A DNA stretch of 64,000 bases from Pseudomonas sp. FP2309. Its GTDB lineage: Bacteria > Pseudomonadota > Gammaproteobacteria > Pseudomonadales > Pseudomonadaceae. The notes beneath the pieces were generated by a model. It worked only from the letters and a program-made list of their open reading frames with translations. It searched no databases and was not told the DNA's origin. The stretch spans positions 4,331,501 through 4,395,500 of the forward strand of contig NZ_CP117439.1 in the NCBI RefSeq assembly GCF_030687575.1, written 5' to 3'. Both the position numbers and the translations under genes were made by a program. This document shows, piece by piece, positions 1-8,838 of the stretch (position 1 is the stretch's first letter; each line of letters starts with the position of its first letter).

Positions 1-1
1 C

Positions 2-190
2 AGCATGATCGCGATGATCCAGAACGAAACCCGCTTGGCCATCGAGAGCATGGACGGCACCCGCGACCGCGCCGCCCAAGGGGTGGATCTGGCCAATCGG
101 GTCGGCAGTGTGATTCTGCAGATTCGCGAGGGCACCAGCGAGGCGGTACAGGCGGTGAGTGCGTTTGCCAGTGAGCGCGCCGGGCGCTAA
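2..190 (+). CDS. Methyl-accepting chemotaxis protein, C-terminal end (5' end outside window)
   Basis: The frame is open from the left edge and ends in TAA. The residues read like the C-helix of a chemoreceptor cytoplasmic hairpin (IQNETRLAIESM, then heptad-spaced hydrophobics and QIREGTSEAVQAVSAFA). This domain controls the CheA kinase and sits in the cytoplasm. The protein stops directly after the QAVSAFA stretch, whereas typical receptors run on for roughly another 50-60 residues containing an EQ..A..EI segment. It may therefore be a shortened receptor or one that has lost its end. The ligand-binding part is not in view. Confidence 0.75.
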   Translation, partial: SMIAMIQNETRLAIESMDGTRDRAAQGVDLANRVGSVILQIREGTSEAVQAVSAFASERAGR

Positions 191-273
191 GCAGGTTACG
201 GGTTATTCATGGGTAAGACAGGTCGCCAGGGTTATAGTCAATCCTGTCTTAACGATGATGACCCGAGCCCGCC

Positions 274-792
274 ATGCACTCAGAAAAGCCCGACACAGCG
301 CCCGTTGACCACCTGCGCTTCCACCGCGCCCATGCCCATTTGGCGCCCACCTTCGGCAACGACACCTTTGCGCTCAAGGCCGAAGCGTTCGCCCGCTTCT
401 TCGGCACGCCGACCTTCCTCGGCGCGCAAACCGCCATCGTGGTGCTGTGGGTGGCACTGAACGCCACCGGCATCACCCACTTCGACGTGTACCCGTTCAT
501 CCTGCTCAACCTGGCCTTCAGCCTGCAATCGGCCTATGCCGCACCGTTGATCCTGCTGGCCCAGACCCGGCAAGCGGCACGGGACAAGGCCCAGTCAGAC
601 GCCGACGCGCAACACCGCGAGGCCCTGGCCATCGCCAATACCGAACGCCAGGCCCAGGCCGCGCAGACCACCAGACAGCTGCTGGAACTGCTCGAACAAA
701 ACACCCGGCTCACAGAGATGACCAAACAACTGACGGAACACATCGAAACCCTGACGTGTGAAATGCATGAGCATTTTGTGAGAAAAACCTGA
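274..792 (+). CDS. DUF1003 membrane protein
   Basis: A 172-aa protein matching the DUF1003 pattern. It has an FGNDTFALKAEAFARFFGTPTFL segment, two membrane segments at about residues 45-65 and 72-92, and the family signature YPFILLNLAFSLQSAYAAPLILLAQ. The tail from about residue 95 is rich in Ala, Gln and Glu and should form a long coiled coil. The family is usually annotated only as a membrane protein, so the function is unknown. It stands alone between the chemoreceptor end and a convergent LysR gene. Confidence 0.8.
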   Translation: MHSEKPDTAPVDHLRFHRAHAHLAPTFGNDTFALKAEAFARFFGTPTFLGAQTAIVVLWVALNATGITHFDVYPFILLNLAFSLQSAYAAPLILLAQTRQAARDKAQSDADAQHREALAIANTERQAQAAQTTRQLLELLEQNTRLTEMTKQLTEHIETLTCEMHEHFVRKT

Positions 793-823
793 AGCCCAGG
801 TCGGTGGAGTGCGCCCTAAACGT

Positions 824-1708
824 TCATTTATTCAACAGGCGCACATGCCGTCCCAGTTCATCAAACAATGTCACCACCGAGCGTAACGCCCGGCAGTCGG
901 GACGCGTGAGCAACCACAGCGCCGTGTCGTGCCCTGCCAATGCCGGCCCCAGCGGTTGCAGGGCGTCATCCAACAAAAAGTCGGGCAACGCCGCCACGCC
1001 GAGCCCGGCCCGCACCAGTTCGGTCACCGACAACATGCTGTTGCAACGATAGCCAGGGCGCACGCCCGGCAGGTGTTCGCGGCGCCAGGCGACGGTGGGG
1101 TGGTCGGGCAGGAAATCATCCGGGGCGATCCAGGCCAACTCAGCCAGCTCGCGATCGGCATGGCGCCGGGCATAGTCGGCATTGGCACACACGACGTATG
1201 ACACAGTGCCGAGGCAGCGTCCTACAAGATGCTCCGGTGGCGTCTTGGTCAAGCGCAGGGCGATATCCGCATCGCGACGGCTGAGGTTAGCGAAATCATT
1301 GGAGGTACTCAGCTCCAGCGTGAGCGCCGGGTACTGTGGCATAAAGTGCGCCAGCGCCGGCAGCAGCAGGCCTTGCAACACCGAGTCGGTGCAGGTCAGG
1401 CGCACCGTGCCGCTGATCACTTCACCCCCCTGCTCCACGCCAATGCGCGCCGCTTCCAGGGCCTGTTCGGCACGCTCGGCCTGTTGCGCCAGGTCTCTGG
1501 CCAGGCTGGTGGGCAGGTAACCGGCGCGGCTTTTTTCAAACAGCGTCTGGCCCAGCGCCGCTTCCAGACGCCGCACCGCGCGGAACACTGTGGACACATC
1601 CACCCGCAGCAACGCCGCGGCCCGCGCCAGACTGGCGCCGCGCACCAGGGCGAGGATCAGCGCCAAGTCGGCATACTCCAGTGAATAGTGCGTGGTTGCA
1701 TTGAGCAT
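824..1708 (-). CDS. LysR-family transcriptional regulator
   Basis: A 294-aa protein with an N-terminal winged helix-turn-helix (about residues 5-62, SLARAAALLRVDVSTVFRAVRRLEAALG) followed by a LysR substrate-binding domain. I chose the ATG at 1706-1708. A TTG 36 bases further upstream would add 12 residues outside the family consensus. The gene is divergent from the amidotransferase-like pseudogene at 1789, 80 bp away, which is the usual arrangement for a LysR regulator and its target. The inducer is unknown. Confidence 0.88.
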   Translation of the reverse strand: MLNATTHYSLEYADLALILALVRGASLARAAALLRVDVSTVFRAVRRLEAALGQTLFEKSRAGYLPTSLARDLAQQAERAEQALEAARIGVEQGGEVISGTVRLTCTDSVLQGLLLPALAHFMPQYPALTLELSTSNDFANLSRRDADIALRLTKTPPEHLVGRCLGTVSYVVCANADYARRHADRELAELAWIAPDDFLPDHPTVAWRREHLPGVRPGYRCNSMLSVTELVRAGLGVAALPDFLLDDALQPLGPALAGHDTALWLLTRPDCRALRSVVTLFDELGRHVRLLNK

Positions 1709-1716
1709 ATGGGCAA

Positions 1717-1745
1717 ACGCCAATATTGATTGCGTGAACGCCAAT
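1717..1745. promoter_or_regulatory. Tandem ACGCCAAT repeat in a divergent LysR intergenic region
   Basis: The octamer ACGCCAAT occurs at 1717-1724 and again at 1738-1745, exactly 21 bp apart (two helical turns). A CAATATTG palindrome overlaps the first copy. The spacing and location suggest binding sites for the divergent LysR protein. Function is inferred from position only. Confidence 0.4.
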
Positions 1746-1788
1746 CTATAGTGCTACCCAGCCCCCCACAAGCCATGGACCGCATACG

Positions 1789-2490
1789 ATGAACACCCGC
1801 CCCCTGCAGCTCGCCCTGATCGGCGATTACAACCCTGACGTCACCGCCCACCAGGCCATACCGGTCGCCTTAACGCTGGCCGCCGACAACCTGGACCTGA
1901 GCATTCAGGTGCACTGGCTCGACACCGATACACTGCCCCCGTCCCTGCATGAGTTCGACGGTTTCTGGTGCGTGCCCGCCAGCCCCTACCGCGATCCCGA
2001 CGGCGCACTGCGCGCGATCCGGTTTGCCCGCGAACACAAGCGACCGTTCCTCGGCACCTGCGGCGGTTTTCAACATGCGGTGCTCTAATATGCCCGCAAC
2101 GTGCTGGGCTGGGCCGATGCCGAACATGGCGAGCTGGCACCCGACGCTGAACGCGCGGTGATCACCCCCCTGAGCTGCGCGCTGGTGGAAGCGAGCGACA
2201 CGGTGCGTCTGGTGCCTTACACGCGCATCGCCGAGGCCTACGGCACGCTCACTATTGAGGAAGGCTATCGCTGCCGTTATGGCATGAACCCCGCGTTTGC
2301 CGACGCGTTGCTCGAGGGCGATGTGATACCCAGCGGCTACGATGCGGCAGGTGACCTGCGGGCGATTGAGTGGTTGGATCATCCGTTCTTTGTCGCCACC
2401 TTGTTCCAACCCGAGCGTGCGGCGCTCAAGGGCATCACCCCCCCCCTGGCGATCGCCTGGCTCAAGGCCTGCCAGGGGCAAGCGGTATGA
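1789..2490 (+). pseudogene. CTP synthase C-terminal-like glutamine amidotransferase, interrupted by in-frame TAA
   Basis: One continuous reading frame of 234 codons resembles the class I amidotransferase half of CTP synthase. It contains the nucleophile loop GTCGGFQHAVL, then YARNVLGW, EEGYRCRYGMNP and FFVATLFQPER. At 2086-2088 the codon is TAA between HAVL and YARNVLGW, where relatives have Glu (GAA), so a single G-to-T change would explain it. Reading continues in the same frame to 2490. The family has members called (seleno)proteins, but selenocysteine is coded by UGA, so this UAA is not explained that way. The gene may be a young pseudogene, a sequencing error or two polypeptides. It overlaps the next gene by ATGA. 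Confidence 0.8.
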
Positions 2491-2807
2491 TCGCCACAAC
2501 GCCGGCCCCGCCTTATTACGCGGTGATTTTCAGCTCACTGCGCACCGAAGGTGATCAGGGTTACGCCGAAGCCGCCACGCGTATGCTGGCGCTGGCACGC
2601 GAGCAGCCTGGGTTTCTCGGGGTGGAATCGGCACGGGAGGATGGGTTGGGGATTACCGTGTCGTACTGGAGCAGCGAAGCGGCGATCCTGGCCTGGAAGC
2701 AACAGGCCGAGCACCAGGCGGTGCGCGAGCAAGGCCGCGCTACCTGGTACTCGGCGTTTCACACACGGGTGTGCAAGGTGCAGAGGGCTTATGGCTTTGC
2801 CCACTGA
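2487..2807 (+). CDS. Antibiotic biosynthesis monooxygenase (ABM) domain protein
   Basis: A 106-aa single-domain protein with a ferredoxin-like ABM fold pattern: YYAVIFSSLRT at the start, GFLGVESAREDGLGITVSYWSSEAAILAWKQQAEHQAVRE in the middle and WYSAFHTRVCKV at the end. The start ATG overlaps the stop of the upstream amidotransferase frame (ATGA), so translation is coupled and the two probably form an operon. ABM proteins include small cofactorless oxygenases and haem-degrading enzymes. The substrate cannot be predicted here. If the upstream stop is real, translation of this gene may be reduced. Confidence 0.85.
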   Translation: MIATTPAPPYYAVIFSSLRTEGDQGYAEAATRMLALAREQPGFLGVESAREDGLGITVSYWSSEAAILAWKQQAEHQAVREQGRATWYSAFHTRVCKVQRAYGFAH

Positions 2808-2815
2808 GCGCAATG

Positions 2816-3139
2816 TCAACTCACCAGACTGCGCAACGCACTGATCTGCGGGATCTCCACCCGGCGCATATACACGCGCAGCGGTTCGGTGATGTTGATC
2901 CGGTCGTCGATGTTCTGGTCCAGCAGCAACTGGATACGCTCGCGGGACAGGGTCATGGTTTGCTCGGGAGCCGGCAGCCAGACGAATTCGGCGGTAGGGA
3001 TAATGCCGTCATCGGCCACGTCCATACCGAAGGAATCTTCGCTGAAACGCACGATGTACTGGCCGGTCTTGCGGTTAAGGCCCACAAACCCGTGGAGTGC
3101 GTCGGCGGCCTGGCAGATAAGCTCGGAGGTGATGCGCAT
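2816..3139 (-). CDS. Conserved hypothetical protein
   Basis: A 107-aa protein starting MRITSELICQAADALHGFVGLN, with a GAGG ribosome site about eight bases before the ATG. Longer in-frame starts upstream look unlike coding sequence. It is acidic, has no signal peptide or membrane segment, and contains GQYIVRFSEDSFGMDVADDGI. I do not recognise a named family. It is convergent with the ABM gene (8-bp gap) and divergent from glpQ. Confidence 0.65.
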   Translation of the reverse strand: MRITSELICQAADALHGFVGLNRKTGQYIVRFSEDSFGMDVADDGIIPTAEFVWLPAPEQTMTLSRERIQLLLDQNIDDRINITEPLRVYMRRVEIPQISALRSLVS

Positions 3140-3371
3140 GGTAAACCTCACTGAAAAGTCCCACTGGGACTGGAAAGATGGTTTACACGCGTGGCGAAAA
3201 GTACCGCCCTCTGATGGGGCGGCTGCGCTCAAGAGTACTGCAATGCCTGGCAAAAAAACCGAAAAAATTGGCGCCTGCGCACGTTAATGTCGGTTTGGTG
3301 ATAGCGCCTTTGGCAATCAATTGTTAAAAAGGAGGCCTTCTCAAAGCTACCTCCACGAAAGGACTTCGCAT

Positions 3372-4499
3372 ATGCCTGTCACGTTTACCAAGAGCGCCTT
3401 GCTGCTGGCTCTGATGCTCGGCCTTGGCCAGGCGCAGGCGGCCGACCCGATCAGCCCGGCTGAATTGGCAACTAACGAAGGCATCCCGTACCCCGCCGTG
3501 ATCGCGCACCGAGGCGCCTCGTACGATGCTCCGGAATCCACCGCCGCTGCCTATAAGGTCGCGCGCGACCTGGGCGCCGACTACCTGGAGCTGGACCTGC
3601 AACGCAGCAAGGACGGCGTGCTGTTCGCCCTGCACGACAACAACCTGCAACGCACCACCGACGTGGCCACCAAGTTCCCTGAGCGCAAAGATGCGCCGGC
3701 CAACGAATTCACCTGGAAAGAATTGCAAACCCTCGACGCCGGCAGTTGGTTCAACGCCGCCTACCCGGACCGCGCACGCCCGGGTTTCGTCGGCCTGAAG
3801 ATCCTCAGCCTGGACGACATCATCAAGATCGCCGAAGGCAACCCCGAGCACAAACCCGGGCTGTACATCGAAACCAAAGAACCCAAGCAATTCCCCGGCA
3901 TCGAAGCCGACCTGAAAAACAAGCTGCTGGACAAAGGCTGGCTGAGCTCCGCCGGTTCCAAGCTGGGCAAGAGCAAGACCGGCGTCGGCCAGGGTAAAGG
4001 CCGCGTCGTGCTGCAAACCTTTGAAACCGCGAGCCTCGAAGCGCTGCAAAAAGAGATGCCCAACACCCCGAAAATCCTGCTGTTGTGGGTGGGCGAAGGC
4101 AGCATCGAACCGAAATCCAAGCAGACCTTCGCCGAGTCCGGCGAGCCGACCAAGGCCGCCTACTATGCCAAGCAAGAGCCGAAAGACGCCGCCGAATTCG
4201 AGAAGTGGGTCGACGAAGCCAAGCGCCTCGGCGCCATCGGCACCGGCCCGTCGGCAGAGCTGACAGACCATGGCGACCAGAGCTACTCCGACCTGGTCAA
4301 GCCTGAGATGAACAAGCTGACCCACGACAAAGGCTTGCTCGTTCATGTCTATACCGTGGATGAGCCGGTGGATTTTGAAAAAGTGATGAACGCCGGCGTC
4401 GACGGCATCTTCACCAACCGCGCCGCCGAACTGCTGAAGTTCTACAAGCGCTGGCCGTCGTCGAGCGTGCAGGATTTGCTCAACGACTATAAATACTGA
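3372..4499 (+). CDS. glpQ: Periplasmic glycerophosphodiester phosphodiesterase
   Basis: A 375-aa enzyme that hydrolyses glycerophosphodiesters to glycerol-3-phosphate and an alcohol. The first 23 residues form a signal peptide ending GQAQA, so it acts in the periplasm. The GDPD core begins with AHRGAS (about residue 45) and continues with YLELDLQRSKDGVLFALHDNN, which carries the metal- and phosphate-binding His, Glu and Asp. The end HVYTVDEPVDFEKVMNAGVDGIFTNRA is also typical. The start at 3372 is chosen because AAAGGA lies about ten bases before it and the signal peptide begins there. I found no Pho box upstream. Confidence 0.92.
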   Translation: MPVTFTKSALLLALMLGLGQAQAADPISPAELATNEGIPYPAVIAHRGASYDAPESTAAAYKVARDLGADYLELDLQRSKDGVLFALHDNNLQRTTDVATKFPERKDAPANEFTWKELQTLDAGSWFNAAYPDRARPGFVGLKILSLDDIIKIAEGNPEHKPGLYIETKEPKQFPGIEADLKNKLLDKGWLSSAGSKLGKSKTGVGQGKGRVVLQTFETASLEALQKEMPNTPKILLLWVGEGSIEPKSKQTFAESGEPTKAAYYAKQEPKDAAEFEKWVDEAKRLGAIGTGPSAELTDHGDQSYSDLVKPEMNKLTHDKGLLVHVYTVDEPVDFEKVMNAGVDGIFTNRAAELLKFYKRWPSSSVQDLLNDYKY

Positions 4500-4597
4500 G
4501 TGAGACGGCCGCTGATCTCAGTGCGCCATTAAGGATGAATTAAGTTGCGCTGGTTAATCTGGCGCCACTTAAACAGCTCACCAAAGAAGGACACACC

Positions 4598-4912
4598 ATG
4601 AAAACTTTGACCGCTTTGTTCACTGCCGCTGCCCTGACCCTGACTGCCGGCCTGGCCCAGGCTGATGTTCGTCCGGACCAGATCGAAGGCCTGCTCAAGT
4701 CCGGCGCCGTGATGCCTTTCGACAAGCTCAACGCCGCCGCCGTCAACCTGCACAAGGGCGCCACCATCACCGACACCGAGTTGGACACTAAACACGGTAT
4801 GGCTAATGAATATGTCTACGAAGTCGATCTGACCGACACCGCAGGCAAGAAGTTTGAAGTCAAGCTCGACGCCAAAACCGGCGCTGTGCTGGAAAACAAG
4901 CAAGACACCTGA
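4598..4912 (+). CDS. Secreted PepSY-domain protein
   Basis: A 104-aa protein with a 22-residue signal peptide (MKTLTALFTAAALTLTAGLAQA) and one PepSY-like domain that ends EVKLDAKTGAVLENKQ, the characteristic beta-hairpin of this family. It should be periplasmic. PepSY domains are thought to inhibit proteases or bind peptides, but the partner is unknown. An AAGAAGGA ribosome site precedes the ATG, and a strong intrinsic terminator follows directly, so it is probably transcribed alone. Confidence 0.88.
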   Translation: MKTLTALFTAAALTLTAGLAQADVRPDQIEGLLKSGAVMPFDKLNAAAVNLHKGATITDTELDTKHGMANEYVYEVDLTDTAGKKFEVKLDAKTGAVLENKQDT

Positions 4913-4923
4913 GTTAAATCTCT

Positions 4924-4961
4924 AAAAAAACCGCGTCACCTTCGGGTGACGCGGTTTTTTT
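4924..4961 (+). terminator. Intrinsic terminator after PepSY gene
   Basis: A perfect inverted repeat (CCGCGTCACC, TTCG loop, GGTGACGCGG) is flanked by A7 on the left and T7 on the right. It can terminate transcription on either strand. Confidence 0.95.
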
Positions 4962-5063
4962 ATGGGCACCGTTAAACCGTCACATAACCGTCATATCGGC
5001 TTGCAATGATTCGCCCACGCGATCCTGTGAAACGTCCTACAGGCGCTTTCTCTGCGAGCCTCC

Positions 5064-6086
5064 ATGAACCACAGCATTGACCACAGCCATCAGGATTCCG
5101 ATCTGTTTGGCCTGCTTTACGGTTTTCGTTTTCGCGCCGGTGAAAAAGGCGAACAGCTTGATTCGGCCGCGGCGCTGGCGGCATTGAAAGGGCCACAAGA
5201 CCCGCAAGAGTTTTTGTGGCTGCACCTGAACCTGGCCCACGCCGCCTGCGAGCGCTGGATGCAGGCGCATCTGGATCTGCCGGAAGAATTCTTCGAAGCC
5301 CTGCACGAGGGCTCGCGCTCCACGCGTATCGAACATGTCGATTCGGCCTTGCTGGCCGTGGTCAACGACGTAGTGTTCAACTTCAACAGCATGGTCTCGT
5401 CGGATATTTCCACGCTGTGGGTGTGCGCCCGCAGCCACTTGTTGATCAGCGCACGCCTGCAACCCCTGCACTCCGTGGACAAATTGCGTTCCTCGGTCAA
5501 AGCCGGCGAACGCTTTCGCTCGCCCCTGGAGTTGCTGGTGCATTTGCTGCGCGACCAGGGCGAAGTGCTGACGCAGATCGTGCGCAAGACCAGCATCAGC
5601 GTCGACCACATCGAAGACCAGTTGCTGTCTTCGCGCCTGTCCACCAACCGCGCCGAACTGGGGGCCGCCCGTCGTGTGCTGGTGCGCCTGCAACGCCTGC
5701 TGGCGCTGGAGCCGGGTTCACTGTTGCGCCTGCTCAACCGCCCACCGCAATGGCTGCAAAAGGAAGACGTGAAAGAACTGCGCAAATCCACTGAAGAGTT
5801 TGCGCTGATCATCAACGACCTCACGGCCCTGGGCGAACGCATCAAGCTGTTGCAGGAAGAGATTGCCGCCAACCTCAACGAACAAAGCAACCGCACACTG
5901 TTCACCCTCACGGTGGTCACAGTGCTGGCGTTGCCGATCAACATCATCGCCGGTTTTTTCGGCATGAACGTCGGCGGCGTACCGCTTTCCCAGGACCCTG
6001 AAGGCTTCTGGATTCTGGTGGCATTGGTGGCGACCTTCACCCTGATTGCCGGGCGCTGGGCCTTTCGCAAGCGCAGGGATTACTGA
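5064..6086 (+). CDS. CorA-family divalent cation transporter (ZntB-like)
   Basis: A 340-aa protein with a large cytoplasmic N-terminal domain rich in helices, and two C-terminal membrane segments (about residues 280-302 and 312-332). Between them is the GMN signature (FGMNVGGVP, about residue 299) that forms the selectivity loop of CorA/Mrs2/ZntB pentameric channels. The segment VVNDVVFNFN and the overall length fit the ZntB branch (zinc transport) better than classical CorA, but the metal cannot be settled by eye. The gene is a single transcription unit. Confidence 0.87.
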   Translation: MNHSIDHSHQDSDLFGLLYGFRFRAGEKGEQLDSAAALAALKGPQDPQEFLWLHLNLAHAACERWMQAHLDLPEEFFEALHEGSRSTRIEHVDSALLAVVNDVVFNFNSMVSSDISTLWVCARSHLLISARLQPLHSVDKLRSSVKAGERFRSPLELLVHLLRDQGEVLTQIVRKTSISVDHIEDQLLSSRLSTNRAELGAARRVLVRLQRLLALEPGSLLRLLNRPPQWLQKEDVKELRKSTEEFALIINDLTALGERIKLLQEEIAANLNEQSNRTLFTLTVVTVLALPINIIAGFFGMNVGGVPLSQDPEGFWILVALVATFTLIAGRWAFRKRRDY

Positions 6087-6188
6087 CCAGCGGCGCGCTC
6101 AATCACCCAAAGACTGACATAGGGCAGCATCTTTGTAACATTCTGCAATGACTATGAACGACATCCTTCATTATCTGGATGCTCCGGC

Positions 6189-7805
6189 ATGGCCACCCCG
6201 TCACTCACCGCCTCCACCCACACCTCACACGCTGATCCCACCCCCAGGCTGGACAAAAAACCCAGCCTGGTGACGGTGATCATTTTCTTCGCCGTATTGG
6301 CCATGGGCCTGTTGTTCACCGCCTACAGCCTGATGCACGACATGAAAGAACTGGGCACGGTGGTCACCACCTGGACGCCGTTCCTGCTGCTGGGCGTGGC
6401 ACTGCTGATCGCCCTGGGTTTCGAGTTCGTCAACGGTTTCCACGACACCGCCAACGCGGTGGCAACGGTGATTTACACCAACTCGCTGCCGCCGCATTTT
6501 GCGGTGGTGTGGTCGGGCTTCTTCAATTTTCTCGGTGTGTTGCTGTCCAGCGGCGCGGTGGCGTTCGGCATCATCGCCCTGCTGCCGGTGGAGTTGATTC
6601 TGCAGGTGGGTTCCTCGGCCGGTTTCGCCATGATCTTCGCCCTGCTGATCGCCGCGATCCTGTGGAACCTGGGCACTTGGTGGCTGGGGCTGCCGGCGTC
6701 GTCGTCCCACACACTGATCGGTTCGATCATCGGCGTGGGCGTGGCAAACGCCTTGATGCACGGGCGTGATGGCACCAGCGGCGTGGATTGGAGCCAGGCA
6801 ATCAAGATCGGTTATGCGCTGCTGCTGTCGCCGCTGATCGGTTTCGCGTTTGCCGCAATGTTGCTGCTGGCCCTGCGCGCCTTTGTGAAGAACCGCGCCC
6901 TGTACAAAGCCCCCAAAGGCAACAGCCCGCCGCCGTGGTGGATCCGCGGCATGCTGATCGCCACCTGCACCGGCGTGTCGTTTGCCCATGGCTCCAACGA
7001 TGGGCAAAAAGGCATGGGCCTGATCATGCTGATTCTGGTCGGCACTCTGCCGATGGCCTATGCGCTGAACCGCACCATGCCCGCCGAGCAGTCGTTGCAG
7101 TTTGCGGCGGTGGCCGAAGTGACCCAGGTGGCGCTGATGAAAACCGCGCCACAGGCATTGCCGGGTGACCCGCGACCGATCCTGTCGACTTATGTGCGCA
7201 CCAAAGAACCGACCCCGCAACTGGTGCCGGCCCTCGCCTCGCTGACCGGCCACATCGGCGAAGAAGTCAAAGGTTACGGCTCGCTGGCCAAAGTGCCCGC
7301 CGAAGCCGTCGGCAACGTGCGTAACGACATGTACCTGACCAGCGAAACCATTCGCCTGATGGACAAAGGCAAGGTCGGCAATTTTGACGCCGACACCCAA
7401 AGCAAGCTGCAACTGTTCAAGCAGCAGATCGACGACGCCACGCGCTTTATTCCGCTGTGGGTCAAGATCGCCGTGGCCATCGCCCTGGGGCTGGGAACCA
7501 TGGTCGGCTGGAAGCGCATCGTCGTGACAGTCGGCGAGAAAATCGGCAAGACCCACATGACTTACGCCCAAGGCGCTGCGGCGGAAACCGTGGCGATGCT
7601 GACCATCGGCGCGGCGGATATGTATGGGTTGCCGGTGTCGACCACCCACGTGTTGTCCTCCGGCGTGGCGGGGACCATGGTGGCCAATGGCGCGGGCTTG
7701 CAGATGCGCACCATCCGTAATCTGTTGATGGCCTGGGTGCTGACCTTGCCGGCGGCGATTGTGTTATCCGGCAGCCTCTACTGGCTGTTCACTAAACTCT
7801 TCTGA
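6189..7805 (+). CDS. PiT-family inorganic phosphate transporter
   Basis: A 538-aa inner-membrane protein that takes up phosphate with a metal ion or proton. The PiT signatures are present: GFEFVNGFHDTANAVATVIYT near residue 80, and the second copy GVSFAHGSNDGQKGMGL near residue 262. There are about ten membrane segments with a long cytoplasmic loop (about residues 320-420). The end GLPVSTTHVLSSGVAGTMVANG is also typical. The N-terminal 25 residues are a charged extension. No convincing Pho box is visible upstream, which fits the constitutive low-affinity Pit systems. Confidence 0.93.
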   Translation: MATPSLTASTHTSHADPTPRLDKKPSLVTVIIFFAVLAMGLLFTAYSLMHDMKELGTVVTTWTPFLLLGVALLIALGFEFVNGFHDTANAVATVIYTNSLPPHFAVVWSGFFNFLGVLLSSGAVAFGIIALLPVELILQVGSSAGFAMIFALLIAAILWNLGTWWLGLPASSSHTLIGSIIGVGVANALMHGRDGTSGVDWSQAIKIGYALLLSPLIGFAFAAMLLLALRAFVKNRALYKAPKGNSPPPWWIRGMLIATCTGVSFAHGSNDGQKGMGLIMLILVGTLPMAYALNRTMPAEQSLQFAAVAEVTQVALMKTAPQALPGDPRPILSTYVRTKEPTPQLVPALASLTGHIGEEVKGYGSLAKVPAEAVGNVRNDMYLTSETIRLMDKGKVGNFDADTQSKLQLFKQQIDDATRFIPLWVKIAVAIALGLGTMVGWKRIVVTVGEKIGKTHMTYAQGAAAETVAMLTIGAADMYGLPVSTTHVLSSGVAGTMVANGAGLQMRTIRNLLMAWVLTLPAAIVLSGSLYWLFTKLF

Positions 7806-7863
7806 CGCGACACCGATTGAACAGATGGGAGGGGCTCGCCGCCTCCCACCTGCGAAATGGGCA

Positions 7864-8838
7864 TCAATGGTTGAACAGCGCAGTCATTGCCTTGAGCCGT
7901 TTTTTGTACACCCGCCGCGCCTCCAGCGCCTGCTCCAACGTCACCGCCACAAACCCCGCCCGCTGGTTCGGCTGCATCTGCCCGATCAAGTCCAGGTCGG
8001 CACTGATCACGGTGCCGATCATCGCGTAGCCACCGCCTGACACCGCATCGCGATGCAACACAATCGGCTCCAACCCCGCCGGCACCTGGATCGAACCGAT
8101 GGGGTAGCAACTGTCGACGATATTGGAAGGGTCCGACCCTGCACCGAACGGCTGTTCCCGCGGCTCGAAGCTCAACGCGCTGCCGCCCTTGAAGCGATAA
8201 CCGATGCGGTCCGCTTCGGAACCGACGGTCCACGGTTCGGCGAAAAAGCTGCTTTTAGCCGCAGCCGCCAGGCGCTCGTAATACAGACCGGGGACGACAC
8301 GCAGGGTGATATCGCCGCCCACCGAACGGCGCAACGCCATCGGCAGACTGTTGCCGGCCCGCCCCTGCCCACTGGGTTCGCCGAGGGGCAACTCGTCGCC
8401 CTCTTGCAAGCGCCGCCCGTGAAACCCGCCGAGTGCACCGAGGGTGTACGTGGAGCGGCTGCCGAGCACCAACGGCACGTCGATACCGCCGGCCACGGCG
8501 AGGTAGGTGCGCGCGCCGGCCTTGGGAAACTCAAAACGCAGCACCTGCCCGGCACGCACATGGAAGGCGGTGTCCTGGTGCACCACTTCACCGTCCAGGC
8601 GCGGCGACATTAACGCGCCGCTCACGGCTGCCAGCGTATCCTGCTGGAACTCCAACTCAGGCCCGATCAAGGTGCATTCCAGCCCCGCCGCGCCAGGCGG
8701 GTTGCCCACCAGGTGGTTGGCCGCGCTCAACGCGTACTGGTCCAAGGCCCCCGAAGGCGGAATGCCCAAGTGGTAATAGCCTTCGCGGCCGAGGTCCTGC
8801 ACCGAGGTGGCGAGGCCGGGTTTGAGGACCTTGATCAT
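7864..8838 (-). CDS. pxpC: 5-oxoprolinase subunit C-like / biotin-dependent carboxyltransferase family
   Basis: A 324-aa protein of the allophanate hydrolase subunit 2 family. Landmarks are KPGLATSVQDLGREGYYHLGIPPSGALD at the N-terminus, YLAVAGGIDVPLVLGSRSTYTLGALGGFHGR in the middle and the conserved RDAVSGGGYAMIGTVISADLDLIGQ near the end. With PxpA and PxpB it would cleave 5-oxoproline to glutamate using ATP. It is the last gene of a three-gene operon and overlaps pxpB by the four bases ATGA. Confidence 0.88.
   Translation of the reverse strand: MIKVLKPGLATSVQDLGREGYYHLGIPPSGALDQYALSAANHLVGNPPGAAGLECTLIGPELEFQQDTLAAVSGALMSPRLDGEVVHQDTAFHVRAGQVLRFEFPKAGARTYLAVAGGIDVPLVLGSRSTYTLGALGGFHGRRLQEGDELPLGEPSGQGRAGNSLPMALRRSVGGDITLRVVPGLYYERLAAAAKSSFFAEPWTVGSEADRIGYRFKGGSALSFEPREQPFGAGSDPSNIVDSCYPIGSIQVPAGLEPIVLHRDAVSGGGYAMIGTVISADLDLIGQMQPNQRAGFVAVTLEQALEARRVYKKRLKAMTALFNH

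Noticed and set aside
2086..2088. Selenocysteine recoding of the in-frame stop
   Set aside because: The codon is TAA, not TGA, and no SECIS-like hairpin is evident directly downstream.
6120..6188. Pho box before the PiT transporter
   Set aside because: TTTGTAACATTCTGCAATG has some likeness to a Pho box, but the repeats match poorly and the spacing is wrong.
6225..7649. 474-codon frame on the minus strand opposite the PiT gene
   Set aside because: It is a GC-driven shadow with His/Gln/Arg-rich composition and no RBS; the plus-strand PiT protein has full family motifs.
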